A stretch of DNA of 64,000 nt, taken from Myxococcales bacterium. GTDB lineage: Bacteria > Myxococcota_A > Polyangia > Haliangiales > Haliangiaceae. Positions within the stretch are counted from its first letter, which is position 1; every line of letters begins with the position of its first letter. The DNA lies in assembly GCA_024222395.1 (NCBI GenBank), contig JAAEPE010000334.1, positions 1 through 64,000 of the forward strand, written 5' to 3'. Shown in pieces: positions 36,224 to 45,100 of this stretch. The translations under genes were made by a program, and so were the position numbers. The notes beneath the pieces are model-generated. The model worked only from the letters and a program-made list of their open reading frames with translations, made no database searches and was not told the DNA's origin.

Positions 36224-37875
36224 AGAAAATCTGCTCGCCTCGTGGCGCACAACTCTCTTGCAAAGGCTGGCCGCAAGAGGCCGCCATGCGCATGCTGATG
36301 AACAATCTCGACCCAGAGGTTGCAGAAGACCCCGACAACCTCGTCGTCTACGGCGGCACGGGCAAGGCCGCCCGTACTTGGGATGACTACGAAGCCATCG
36401 TCTCCTGGCTCAAGCGTCTGGAGAACGACGAGACCCTGCTCGTGCAGAGCGGTCGCCCTGTGGGCGTGTTTCGCACCCACGAGGAAGCACCTCGTGTGCT
36501 CATCGCCAATTCGAACCTTGTCGGAAAATGGGCGACTTGGGACCATTTCAACGAGCTCGAGAAGGCGGGCCTGATGATGTATGGGCAAATGACGGCCGGC
36601 TCTTGGATCTACATTGGCACTCAAGGCATCTTGCAGGGCACCTACGAGACCTTCATGGCCGCCGCGAGCAAGCACTATGGGAAAGGCTCCAACCTGGCCG
36701 GAAGAACCGTGCTCACTGCTGGGCTCGGCGGCATGGGCGGAGCGCAACCCTTGGCTGTGACGATGGCAGGAGGCGTGTGCCTCTGCATTGAGGTCGACGA
36801 GCATCGAGCCAAACGCCGCCTTGATACGCGCTACCTTGACGAGATTGCGGGCAGTCTCGAGGAAGCGATTGCCTCAGCACAGACGTGGGCTGGAAAGGGC
36901 GAGGCGCGCTCGATCGGCGTCATCGGCAACGCTGCAGACGTGCTACCGGAACTTGTGAAGCGCGGCTACAAGCCAGACTTTGTGACAGATCAGACTTCGG
37001 CACACGACCCACTCGGCGGCTACATCCCCCACGGTCTCACACTAGATGAGGCGAGTGCACTTCGCGAATCCGACCCAGAAGAGTACGTACGCCGTTCGCA
37101 AAACTCGATGGCAACCCACTGCTCGGCAATGCTCGACTTTCAGCGCACCGGTAGCCATGTATTCGACTACGGCAACAACCTCCGAGCACAAGCAGAACTC
37201 GGAGGGCTAGAGAATGCCAACGGCTTCCCGGGCTTTGTGCCCGCATATATTCGCCCTCTCTTCTGCGAAGGCAAGGGGCCCTTTCGATGGGTCGCACTCA
37301 GCGGCGACCCCGAGGACATTCGAGTCACCGATGAGGCCGTCTTGGAAATCGTCAGCGACGATCCTGCCCTCGCCAACTGGCTGAAGATGGCCCAGGAGCG
37401 AGTCGAATTCCAAGGACTGCCAAGCCGCATCTGCTGGCTTGGCTACGGCGACCGACATAGAGTGGGCCTCCGATTCAATGAACTGGTCCGCGAAGGCAAG
37501 CTGAAAGCGCCAATCGTTATCGGCCGAGACCATCTTGACTCGGGCTCAGTGGCTTCGCCCAATCGTGAAACCGAGAGCATGAAGGATGGCACCGATGCAG
37601 TGGCTGATTGGCCAATCCTGAATGCGCTCGTCAACACAGCTTCCGGTGCTACGTGGGTGAGCTTTCACCACGGCGGCGGCGTGGGCATCGGCTACTCACT
37701 GCACGCAGGCATGGTTGTCGTGGCAGACGGCACCGAACGGGCGGACCGCTGTCTGGGTCGAGTCTTGGTGAGTGACCCGGGAATGGGTGTAATTCGCCAC
37801 GCAGATGCTGGTTACCAAGAAGCTATCGACTGTGCGGAGGAACGCGGCGTCGTGATCCCCAGGCGAGGAAACTAA
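36220..37875 (+). CDS. hutU: Urocanate hydratase (urocanase)
   Basis: Second histidine-degradation enzyme: urocanate plus water to 4-imidazolone-5-propionate. It uses tightly bound NAD+; the dinucleotide-binding loop is [20 protein letters not shown]. Family blocks [49 protein letters not shown] and [15 protein letters not shown] are all present. Length of 551 aa matches typical HutU. The ATG overlaps the hutH stop (ATGA), so translation is coupled. hutI follows 10 bases after its stop. Confidence 0.97.
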   Translation: MKKICSPRGAQLSCKGWPQEAAMRMLMNNLDPEVAEDPDNLVVYGGTGKAARTWDDYEAIVSWLKRLENDETLLVQSGRPVGVFRTHEEAPRVLIANSNLVGKWATWDHFNELEKAGLMMYGQMTAGSWIYIGTQGILQGTYETFMAAASKHYGKGSNLAGRTVLTAGLGGMGGAQPLAVTMAGGVCLCIEVDEHRAKRRLDTRYLDEIAGSLEEAIASAQTWAGKGEARSIGVIGNAADVLPELVKRGYKPDFVTDQTSAHDPLGGYIPHGLTLDEASALRESDPEEYVRRSQNSMATHCSAMLDFQRTGSHVFDYGNNLRAQAELGGLENANGFPGFVPAYIRPLFCEGKGPFRWVALSGDPEDIRVTDEAVLEIVSDDPALANWLKMAQERVEFQGLPSRICWLGYGDRHRVGLRFNELVREGKLKAPIVIGRDHLDSGSVASPNRETESMKDGTDAVADWPILNALVNTASGATWVSFHHGGGVGIGYSLHAGMVVVADGTERADRCLGRVLVSDPGMGVIRHADAGYQEAIDCAEERGVVIPRRGN

Positions 37876-37885
37876 GAAGTTTCCC

Positions 37886-39130
37886 ATGTCACCAACAGCA
37901 AAGCACTCTCCAGCGGATACGACCATCTTTCGCAACAGCTCCATGGTCTTGACTGCGGTGGGCGACGGGCTCGGCACAATCGAGCGCGGGGCGGTGGTCA
38001 TCTACGACGAGAAGATTACTTGGGTTGGTGCCGAGAGTGACTTGCCGTCGGAGGCGCTCGCCGGGGGACGCGAGGTCGACTTGGGCGGACGCCTACTAAC
38101 CCCAGGGCTCGTCGACTGCCATGCGCATCCCGTCTTTGCGGGGCGTCGAGCCGACGAATTTGCACGCCGTGCCCGAGGCGACCACTATTTGGACATCGCT
38201 CGAGAAGGTGGCGGGATCAAGGCCACAGTCTCTGCAACCCGGGCGGCTAGCGAAGAGCAGCTTGTCGAGCTGTGCAAGAGCAGAATGAATGTCGCCCTCG
38301 TGTGGGGAACCACAAGCATGGAGGCAAAGAGCGGCTATGACCTGAGCGTAGAAGGCGAGCTGCGTCTGCTTCGGGTCGCCAAACGAGTCGGCGAGGAGCA
38401 GCCGGTCACGCTCTACCCCACCTTGCTCGGAGCCCATGCCCTGCCACCGGAGTTCGCCGGTAGGCGTGAGGACTTCGTGCATACGGTCGTATCCGAGATG
38501 ATTCCGCGAGCCGCCGATGAGAAGCTCGCCTCGGCTGTCGACGTCTACTGCGACGAGGGCGCCTTCACACTCGCTGAGACTAGGCAGATCCTCGAAGCCG
38601 CGCGAGCCCAAGGCCTGAGTACGAAGGCCCACATTGGCCAGTTCGCCGACCTCGGCGCAGCTCAGCTCTTGGCCGAACTCGGCAGTCTCTCGGGTGATCA
38701 TCTAGAGCAAGTCAGTCGCGATGGCATCGCAGCCATGAGCAAGGCGGGCGTTGTGGCAACGATGCTCCCTGGGGCCTGCGTTCAACTCAAGATGTCACCG
38801 CCTCCAGTAGCGAAGCTTCGCGCTGCGGGGGTTGCGATGGCGATCGGAAGCGACCTGAATCCCGGCACGTCCTACTCGGAGAGCCTGCCGGTTCCCATGT
38901 GGCTCGCTACCACCCACTTTGGCATGAGCGTGGAAGAGGCATGGCTTGGCGTGACCCGGCACGCTGCTCGCGCCCTCGGTGCACCAGACCTCGGGAGGAT
39001 TGCGGCGGGCTGTCCCGCCGACCTCGTTGCATGGGACGCAGAGATACCAGCAGAGGTGCCCTACCACTTTGGTGCGAACTTGGTGTCTACCGTGTGGAAA
39101 GCGGGCAAGAGGGCCCACGGCACAATCTAG
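37886..39130 (+). CDS. hutI: Imidazolonepropionase
   Basis: Third step of histidine breakdown: opens the ring of imidazolonepropionate to N-formimino-L-glutamate. It is an amidohydrolase; the metal-binding HxH is in VDCHAHPVFAGRRADEF. Further family blocks are GGGIKATVSATRAAS, TSMEAKSGYDL, TLLGAHALPPEF, VDVYCDEGAFT, KAHIGQFADLGAAQL and AIGSDLNPGTS. Length is 414 aa. It closes the hutHUI operon. No hutG, hutF or transporter follows, so formiminoglutamate must be handled by genes elsewhere. Its 3' end faces the convergent chemoreceptor gene 33 bases away. Confidence 0.96.
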   Translation: MSPTAKHSPADTTIFRNSSMVLTAVGDGLGTIERGAVVIYDEKITWVGAESDLPSEALAGGREVDLGGRLLTPGLVDCHAHPVFAGRRADEFARRARGDHYLDIAREGGGIKATVSATRAASEEQLVELCKSRMNVALVWGTTSMEAKSGYDLSVEGELRLLRVAKRVGEEQPVTLYPTLLGAHALPPEFAGRREDFVHTVVSEMIPRAADEKLASAVDVYCDEGAFTLAETRQILEAARAQGLSTKAHIGQFADLGAAQLLAELGSLSGDHLEQVSRDGIAAMSKAGVVATMLPGACVQLKMSPPPVAKLRAAGVAMAIGSDLNPGTSYSESLPVPMWLATTHFGMSVEEAWLGVTRHAARALGAPDLGRIAAGCPADLVAWDAEIPAEVPYHFGANLVSTVWKAGKRAHGTI

Positions 39131-39163
39131 CTACTGCGCACCTCTGAGCCGACAAAGCGTAGC

Positions 39164-41320
39164 CTAGAAGCCAAAGTCATCGTAGCCGCCGTCGTCTTCG
39201 AACTCAGGCGTGGCCGCACCAACGCTGATGCCAAATTCATCCACCCCACTTGCTCCAAAGGACTCACCCTCGCCGAACTCGCCGTCGTCCTCGTCGAAAC
39301 TACTACTAGTTGAGCCGAAGCCCACCTCACGAAGACTGAGTCCGGCGACAACTTCTTCTAGCTCGTAGGCACGTGCACTGAGCTCCCGAGCAGAAGCCGC
39401 GAGTTCTTCGGCGCTAGCGGTGTTGCCCTGCACTCCGTTGTCCACCTGGATGAGGCCAACGTCGATTTCGGAGATGCCGCCTGCCTGCTCGCTACTCGCG
39501 GAGGCGACCTCAGTCATGAGAGACGAAACCCGGCCAATGCCCTCAACAATCTCGCCTAGGCTATCAGCCGTCTTGCGAGCCACGTCACTGCCCTGTCCAA
39601 CCTTGGCTAGCGAGTCTTGAATTAGCGTATTCGTTTCGCGTGCTGCCTTCGCGCTACGAGCAGCTAGTGTTCTAACCTCCTCTGCCACGACGGCGAAACC
39701 CTTGCCGTGCTGGCCGGCTCTTGCAGCTTCCACCGCGGCGTTAAGCGCAAGAAGATTGGTCTGAAAAGCAATCTCATCGATGACCTTGATGATCTGCGAA
39801 ATCCGTTCGGAGGAGACCGAAATCTCGTCCATCGATTCGACCATTTGCTGCATGTAGGAGGTGCTCTCGTCGGCCTGATCACTCACGGCTGTGGCCAGGT
39901 CAAGCGCAGAGGTCGCACTCTCGGCGTTGGCCTTGGTCTGCTTCGAGAGGGTGGCCATGCTGGCGCTAATTTCCTCCAGGGCGGCCGCCGAACGTGATGC
40001 GTTGTCTGCGAGAGCGCTACTTGCGCCCGAGACTTCACTACTAGTGCCGATGATCTGCTCTGACGTTTGCTGAACGTTGCCCAAGACCCGACTCATCGAG
40101 ACGGCAATGTCGTTGAGGTTGCGCCCCATAGTGGCCACCTCTCCTTGGCCGGTGATGGGCACTTCTCCACTGAAATCGCCATTCGCCATTGGCTTGGCCG
40201 AGTTGGCAACAGCAAGGATCGGTCTAGCAACTTGATGCCCGAGCATCACGCCTCCGAGCAGCAACACTGGAATCGAGACAATGAGGGCCACAAGCAAGGC
40301 TTCCCAGACACGATCAAGTTTGGAATAGAGGTCGCTGGTGGGAACTTGCACGAGAACCGACCAACGCATCCCTGGATACATTGCATTGCCTCTAAGGTGC
40401 GTATAGCCCACGACCTGCTCACCGCCGCGCACACGGTGGTCGCCCTCAACAACACCAGTCTCGCCAGACTGTGCCTCTTGGCTTCCAGTCGATGCCAGCT
40501 GCAGGGTCCCAACAACTTCGCGATCACGATTGAAACCAGCGCCCGCAAAAGACTGAGGATCATACTCGAGAATTATCTGCCCCGAGGCGCCAATGAGAGT
40601 CACGGCAGCCTGTCCTCCCAAGACACGGCTAGCATCCCCGGCCAATCGCTCGACAGTCTCTTCGATGTGAGAGAACTGTACGTAGCTAACCCAGTAGCCG
40701 ACAACCTGCGTACCGCTCTGAACGGGCGTAACCATCACGACCGTATCCTCTGCGCTGTGGCCAAGCGCCGAGGCGAGTACCGGGTTCGGCGTTGGTTCGG
40801 CGATGACTACACCAGCTCCGTGCTCGCGAAAGGCAACGCTGCGGTGCTCGTGCGGCCGTAGATACTTGCTATCTACGACCGACTGAAACCATGGCGCATC
40901 CGCGAAGCTCTTGCGGTAGAGAGAGGCGGACCGATTCGGGTGTCCCGAACCATCGACGCTGCTCGCCCCCATGACATTGCCCTTCAGCCCGACAAGCATC
41001 GACAGCTCAGCACCAGGTGTCTCAAGCACAAAGCGATTGAGAATCGGAACCAGTGGATTATCAGCGCCCTTCTGAAACCAGACTTCAGGCTGCCCGGGAA
41101 GCGGAACGCTGGCCGCTATGCGCAAGCTCTCCGCAGCATCACCGATCTCTCGGTCAATACCTTCGGCTAGAATGCGCGTGTGCTCGCTGACTCTCGCTGA
41201 CTCCTCACCCCGAAGGCCGCGAAGCGAGTAGTAGGTCACCGCCGTGACAACTAGTACGGGCAGTAGGCCAAAGCCCATTACTACCGAGACAACTTTATTA
41301 GTTAACTTCGAGCTCGCCAT
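39164..41320 (-). CDS. Methyl-accepting chemotaxis protein with outer Cache-like sensor
   Basis: Transmembrane chemoreceptor, 718 aa. The first helix is at ~8-28 ([20 protein letters not shown]). A periplasmic domain of ~300 residues, Cache-like in length and layout, is followed by the second helix (~340-360, [20 protein letters not shown]), a HAMP domain, and a long cytoplasmic signalling rod. The hairpin tip reads [23 protein letters not shown]..., the canonical contact for CheA/CheW. The C-terminus has an acidic Gly/Phe-rich linker with repeats like EFG and ends in DDFGF. The other receptor in this operon also ends in FGF, so the tail may dock CheR or CheB. It is the last gene of the che cluster, 61 bases after cheB. 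Confidence 0.93.
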   Translation of the reverse strand: MASSKLTNKVVSVVMGFGLLPVLVVTAVTYYSLRGLRGEESARVSEHTRILAEGIDREIGDAAESLRIAASVPLPGQPEVWFQKGADNPLVPILNRFVLETPGAELSMLVGLKGNVMGASSVDGSGHPNRSASLYRKSFADAPWFQSVVDSKYLRPHEHRSVAFREHGAGVVIAEPTPNPVLASALGHSAEDTVVMVTPVQSGTQVVGYWVSYVQFSHIEETVERLAGDASRVLGGQAAVTLIGASGQIILEYDPQSFAGAGFNRDREVVGTLQLASTGSQEAQSGETGVVEGDHRVRGGEQVVGYTHLRGNAMYPGMRWSVLVQVPTSDLYSKLDRVWEALLVALIVSIPVLLLGGVMLGHQVARPILAVANSAKPMANGDFSGEVPITGQGEVATMGRNLNDIAVSMSRVLGNVQQTSEQIIGTSSEVSGASSALADNASRSAAALEEISASMATLSKQTKANAESATSALDLATAVSDQADESTSYMQQMVESMDEISVSSERISQIIKVIDEIAFQTNLLALNAAVEAARAGQHGKGFAVVAEEVRTLAARSAKAARETNTLIQDSLAKVGQGSDVARKTADSLGEIVEGIGRVSSLMTEVASASSEQAGGISEIDVGLIQVDNGVQGNTASAEELAASARELSARAYELEEVVAGLSLREVGFGSTSSSFDEDDGEFGEGESFGASGVDEFGISVGAATPEFEDDGGYDDFGF

Positions 41321-41381
41321 TCGATGAATCTCCCCAACCTAACCCTAGATATCGACCAAGCACTGGCAGACTTGATGCAAG

Positions 41382-42461
41382 CTATCTCCCCGCGCGTCCC
41401 TTGAGTGCGACAGTGATCGCGCCCGCTACCCGTGAGAGCGGAACCTGCCTCTCGACCGCGCCGAGTTCCTTGGCAACCTTGGGCATACCGTAGACGACGC
41501 TCGTCGCCTCATCCTGCCCGATGGTCTTTGCTCCGGATTCGCGCATGAGTTTTAGCCCCTCGGCACCGTCCCGTCCCATTCCAGTGAGAATCACACCAAC
41601 ACCGTTGCGGCCAACCTGCTGAGCCATTGAGTGCATTAGCACATCGACCGATGGGCAATGCCCGCGCACGGGTGGCGCGGTCTTGAGTGCAAGCTGATAG
41701 TGACCACCAGAACGCACCACCCTGCACTGCTGACCTGCTGGAGCCAGCAGTACACGACCGTTGGAAAGTCGGTCACCGTGCTCAGCCTCCTTGACGGTCA
41801 GTGCAACCTGCGAATCGAGCCGAGCTGCCAGGGCCTTCGTAAACCCTGGGGGCATGTGTTGAACGATCACCGTCGCAGGAGAGTTCACTGGCATTTCTCT
41901 CAGAATCTCGAACAGTGCTTCGGTGCCACCGGTCGACGAACCGATAGCAATGACCTTGTCGGTAGAGTCGAAATTGCTACGCACAGCTTTTGGGGGGCCG
42001 CTCTGCGGGATACGGCACCGCAGAAGACTTCGATTAACCTTAGCTGCGTTGCGTACGCGGACCTGCAACTCGTCCATCATTTGCTCAAAGCGATAGCCTA
42101 GGTCCCGGCTGGGCTTGCCAACGACGTCAACGGCGCCAGCAGCCATGGCGTCGATCGCCATGCGTGAGCCCTTTTGTGACAGCGAGGATACGACAACAGT
42201 TGGAATTGGAAACTGGGGCATGAGTCTGCGCAAGAATTCCAGCCCATCCATCTTTGGCATTTCGATATCCAACGTCATCACGTCGGGACGCAATTTGACG
42301 AGCATGTCGCGGGCCTCATACGGGTCCCGAGCAGCTCCCACCACTTCCAGATCTTGTGCCCGCGCTAGCCCTTCCTTGAGCATCTTCCGGACCAGTGCTG
42401 CATCATCGACCACCAGGATGCGAATCGGTTTCGCAGACGTTGCCTGTGCTATTGCTCCCAT
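41382..42461 (-). CDS. cheB: Chemotaxis response regulator protein-glutamate methylesterase
   Basis: CheB removes methyl groups from receptor glutamates and deamidates glutamines, resetting adaptation. The receiver domain (residues ~12-130) has acidic pair DD19-20, phospho-acceptor D65 (VMTLDIEMP) and lysine K116. The catalytic domain (~165-355) carries Ser176 in GSSTGGTEA, His202 in VQHMPPGF and the Asp loop LTGMGRDGAEG, the Ser-His-Asp triad. Length is 359 aa, typical. The ATG overlaps the cheR stop (TAATG-type junction), giving tight coupling with the opposing methyltransferase. Phosphorylation would come from CheA of this operon. Confidence 0.97.
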   Translation of the reverse strand: MGAIAQATSAKPIRILVVDDAALVRKMLKEGLARAQDLEVVGAARDPYEARDMLVKLRPDVMTLDIEMPKMDGLEFLRRLMPQFPIPTVVVSSLSQKGSRMAIDAMAAGAVDVVGKPSRDLGYRFEQMMDELQVRVRNAAKVNRSLLRCRIPQSGPPKAVRSNFDSTDKVIAIGSSTGGTEALFEILREMPVNSPATVIVQHMPPGFTKALAARLDSQVALTVKEAEHGDRLSNGRVLLAPAGQQCRVVRSGGHYQLALKTAPPVRGHCPSVDVLMHSMAQQVGRNGVGVILTGMGRDGAEGLKLMRESGAKTIGQDEATSVVYGMPKVAKELGAVERQVPLSRVAGAITVALKGRAGR

Positions 42462-43315
42462 TAGTTTCCTACCTTCCTGTAGAGACCCGGTTCGACAAAG
42501 CGAAGCGTCTCCTCCATACCTCGCGCGCTCTCTGAGCGCCCAATAAACAAATATCCACCTGGCATAAGTGCTCCGGCGAGTTTGGAGAGCACTTCTCTCC
42601 TTACGCTTGCCGAAAAATAGATCATTACGTTGCGACAGAAGACGATCTGAAATGGGCGTCGAAACGGATACGTCGCCCTCATAAGATTGAGTCTTCGAAA
42701 GGTCACTAGGTTTCGAATGCGAGGAGCGACGGAGAAGGTAGAATTCTTCTCTTGCACCATAAAATCTCGAAGTCGCCCCCCCGGCAGCGTGGCGACTTGT
42801 TCCCCGTCATAGTTTCCAAGACGAGCCACTTCGAGCACCTTGTCGGAAATGTCCGTAGCGAGCACAGCCCTCTCCCAATCTTGGGGAGCACGCCCAAGGG
42901 CCTCCTCGAGGCACATCGCTAGTTCGTACGGCTCCTGCCCTGTGGACGCAGCGGCACACCAGAGCCGAAGTTCCCCTCCACGCCCAAGTTGCTTGCGAAC
43001 CTCGGGAATCACAACATCGATGAGTCGTTCGAAGTGCTGAGATTCCCTGTGAAAGAACGTGTGATTCGTAGTTAGGTAGACCGCCAGTTCCAAGAGAACT
43101 TCCTTTGTCGGTTCTACGAGCGAAGTTCGCACGACTTGCCCAGCACTGCTCTTGCCTTGCGATTGCGCGAAGAGACGCATACGGCGGGTGAGCATGGTCC
43201 TCTTGTTCGCAGCTAGATCGAATCCGAAGTACCGTCGGGCGACGTCCTGCACTATCGATAGTTCCTCGTCATCGAGTAGCTCGGAATCGTTAACAGCAGT
43301 TTGGGCGTTACTCAT
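42461..43315 (-). CDS. cheR: Chemotaxis protein methyltransferase
   Basis: CheR transfers methyl groups from S-adenosylmethionine to receptor glutamates. The N-terminal helical domain spans ~10-80; the SAM-binding domain follows with LRLWCAAASTGQEPYELAMC (motif I), the acidic ATDISDKVLEVARLGNY, the IVFCRNVMIYF block and GGYLFIGRSESARG. Length is 284 aa, normal. No TPR extension is fused. It sits between a chemoreceptor gene 26 bases upstream and cheB, with which its stop overlaps. Whether its beta-subdomain binds the FGF tails of the local receptors is a testable guess. Confidence 0.97.
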   Translation of the reverse strand: MSNAQTAVNDSELLDDEELSIVQDVARRYFGFDLAANKRTMLTRRMRLFAQSQGKSSAGQVVRTSLVEPTKEVLLELAVYLTTNHTFFHRESQHFERLIDVVIPEVRKQLGRGGELRLWCAAASTGQEPYELAMCLEEALGRAPQDWERAVLATDISDKVLEVARLGNYDGEQVATLPGGRLRDFMVQEKNSTFSVAPRIRNLVTFRRLNLMRATYPFRRPFQIVFCRNVMIYFSASVRREVLSKLAGALMPGGYLFIGRSESARGMEETLRFVEPGLYRKVGN

Positions 43316-43341
43316 AGCAGTTTGCTCTCCGCCGGGAGCCC

Positions 43342-44586
43342 CTAGAAGCCGAAGCTCCCATCATCGTCAAGGCTGATGATGTCGGCGCCGTCGCCCATGC
43401 CGTCGCCCATGCCGTCGCCCATGCCGTCGCCCATGCTGTCGCCCATGCTGTCGCCCATGCTGTCGCCCATGCCGTCGCCCATGCCGTCGCCCAGATTGAT
43501 CTCGCTCGACGAGGAAGAAAAGGCTCCGGCACTGCTTCCGTAGTCGAAGGTCGAAGACACGTGGCTCGTACTCCCCCCCGCGCTGGTATTTCGACCGACC
43601 TGACAGGCGGTTGCCCGCGTACTATTGAGGCTGCCCTCGAGCTGTCCCAGCGCACCGTTCATGGTGCGCAACCCGTCCGACTCTTCCTCGGCCGCCGCAG
43701 CAATCTCTGCTACCAAGTCCGAGAATTGCGTATTCGCTTCGACGATTCCGGATAGCGCTCCTGCCGTCTCGGTTGCCAAATTCGTGGCAGTCTCGACCTT
43801 GCTTAGCGACCGTTCGATAAGCTCTGAGGTTTCTTTGGCTGCAGTGCCTGAGCGAGCTGCCAAATTCCGCACTTCCTCCGCGACAACCGCAAAGCCCTTG
43901 CCGTGAGAGCCAGCCCGTGCGGCCTCAACAGCGGCATTCAGTGCGAGCAGGTTGGTCTGAAATGCGATGTCGTCAATGACTCGAATAATCCGCGAGATGC
44001 TGCGGGCAGCTTCGTCGCTTTCTCTCATGGAGACGACCATCTGCGTCATCAAATGGTCTCCCTCCGTTGCCTTGTCTCTGGCATCACGAGCGAGGCGCAT
44101 CGCATGCTGGGCGTTCTCCGCAGTGTGCTCGACCTGAGAGGAGACACCCGTCATCGTTGTCACCAATAGCCCTAGGTGAACTCCAGCCTCATCCGTGTCC
44201 CGCGCCAGCGTCTCACCCAGCCGGTCCAAATCGGCCTGCGAATTCAGAGCGAGCTCAGCCTCCGCCTTTGCGGCGAGTAGGGCGCGTTGCATGCTGCTTC
44301 CCACCGCGTTGATTCCCGCGAGGGCTGCAGAGAATCCGCCCACACCTGTGGTGGGAAGATGTGCTCTCGCCTCGACGTTCTTGGCAGCTGCGCCATGAAC
44401 CTCCAGGGCTCTGCGGGCGACCTCGGCATGCCGGATGAATCTCAAAGCCACATAGCCAGCGATACATCCCGCTGCCCCCGCGACAATGGCTCCCGCAATC
44501 GAAAGCTGCGATCCGGCCAAATACCCTGCACAAGCGAAGCACACGAAGGCGACTACACTTGTAATAGTTCCTACTAATTTGTCCAT
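43342..44586 (-). CDS. Methyl-accepting chemotaxis protein without outer sensor domain
   Basis: Short receptor of 414 aa. Two closely spaced membrane helices at the N-terminus ([39 protein letters not shown]) leave almost no periplasmic loop, so it must sense from the cytoplasm or membrane. A signalling rod follows, with the hairpin tip [20 protein letters not shown] and [20 protein letters not shown]. The C-terminal ~70 residues are a flexible Ser/Gly stretch, nine repeats of Gly-Asp-Gly/Ser-Met from a 12-bp tandem repeat, and the end DDDGSFGF. This shares the final FGF with the other receptor here. It lies between cheW (15 bases) and cheR (26 bases). Confidence 0.9.
   Translation of the reverse strand: MDKLVGTITSVVAFVCFACAGYLAGSQLSIAGAIVAGAAGCIAGYVALRFIRHAEVARRALEVHGAAAKNVEARAHLPTTGVGGFSAALAGINAVGSSMQRALLAAKAEAELALNSQADLDRLGETLARDTDEAGVHLGLLVTTMTGVSSQVEHTAENAQHAMRLARDARDKATEGDHLMTQMVVSMRESDEAARSISRIIRVIDDIAFQTNLLALNAAVEAARAGSHGKGFAVVAEEVRNLAARSGTAAKETSELIERSLSKVETATNLATETAGALSGIVEANTQFSDLVAEIAAAAEEESDGLRTMNGALGQLEGSLNSTRATACQVGRNTSAGGSTSHVSSTFDYGSSAGAFSSSSSEINLGDGMGDGMGDSMGDSMGDSMGDGMGDGMGDGMGDGADIISLDDDGSFGF
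43387..43494. repeat. 12-bp coding repeat, nine copies, in a receptor tail
   Basis: Nine direct units of GCCGTCGCCCAT or GCTGTCGCCCAT, ending in a variant, encode Gly-Asp-Gly/Ser-Met repeats on the minus strand. It links the chemoreceptor rod to its final acidic FGF end. Copy-number change would alter tether length without a frameshift. Confidence 0.9.
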
Positions 44587-44601
44587 AATCCCCTCAACCC
44601 T

Positions 44602-45090
44602 CTACATAAATCCGTCGAAGCTGTCCTGCCCGAGTACCTGCGATGGTTCGAGAATGATCGTGACTTCACCGTCGAGCTTGCCTATGCCGCTCATGTATCC
44701 AGAGCCAGCACCGACAGCGATTCCCGGCGGTTCTTCTATTTGATGGTCCTCGATATTCAAGACTTCCTTGACCGAATCGACAATAAGCCCTACGCAAACG
44801 CCACCAACATCGACGACGATGGTGCAGGTGCGGCTATCGTACTCACGTTCCATTTGTCCAAAACGGAGACGGACATCAATGACGGGAATTACTCGCCCCC
44901 GCAAATTGATGACTCCCCGAACGTAGTGAGGCACATCAGGGATGTAGGTAATGTCCTGGCGCCCTACAATTTCGGTCACGCAGCTGATGGGAAGCGCGTA
45001 TATTTCGTTCCCCAAGTTAAACGTCAAGTGTTTGCGGGCCGCATCGTCTTCATCGTCAACCTCATCCTCTACTGTTCCCATTTGACTCAT
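44602..45090 (-). CDS. cheW: Chemotaxis coupling protein CheW
   Basis: CheW links the receptors to the CheA kinase in the signalling array. The 162-residue protein is a single CheW beta-barrel domain after a short acidic start (EDEVDDEDDAARKHLTF). Conserved parts are YALPISCVTEIVGRQDITYI, the hallmark RGVINLRGRVIPVIDVRLRF, and VGLIVDSVKEVLNI. The usual CheW length is about 160 aa. It is 10 bases after cheA and 15 bases before a receptor gene, so all three array components are made together. The acidic N-terminal extension is longer than in E. coli CheW. Confidence 0.95.
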   Translation of the reverse strand: MSQMGTVEDEVDDEDDAARKHLTFNLGNEIYALPISCVTEIVGRQDITYIPDVPHYVRGVINLRGRVIPVIDVRLRFGQMEREYDSRTCTIVVDVGGVCVGLIVDSVKEVLNIEDHQIEEPPGIAVGAGSGYMSGIGKLDGEVTIILEPSQVLGQDSFDGFM

Positions 45091-45100
45091 ACTATCCTCC

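Noticed and set aside
40067-40861. Plus-strand open frame of 264 codons inside the chemoreceptor gene
   Set aside because: It lies wholly opposite the well-supported receptor and shows no recognisable motif.
43387-43494. Regular repeat array that might be taken for CRISPR
   Set aside because: The 12-bp units are directly adjacent without spacers and encode an in-frame protein repeat.
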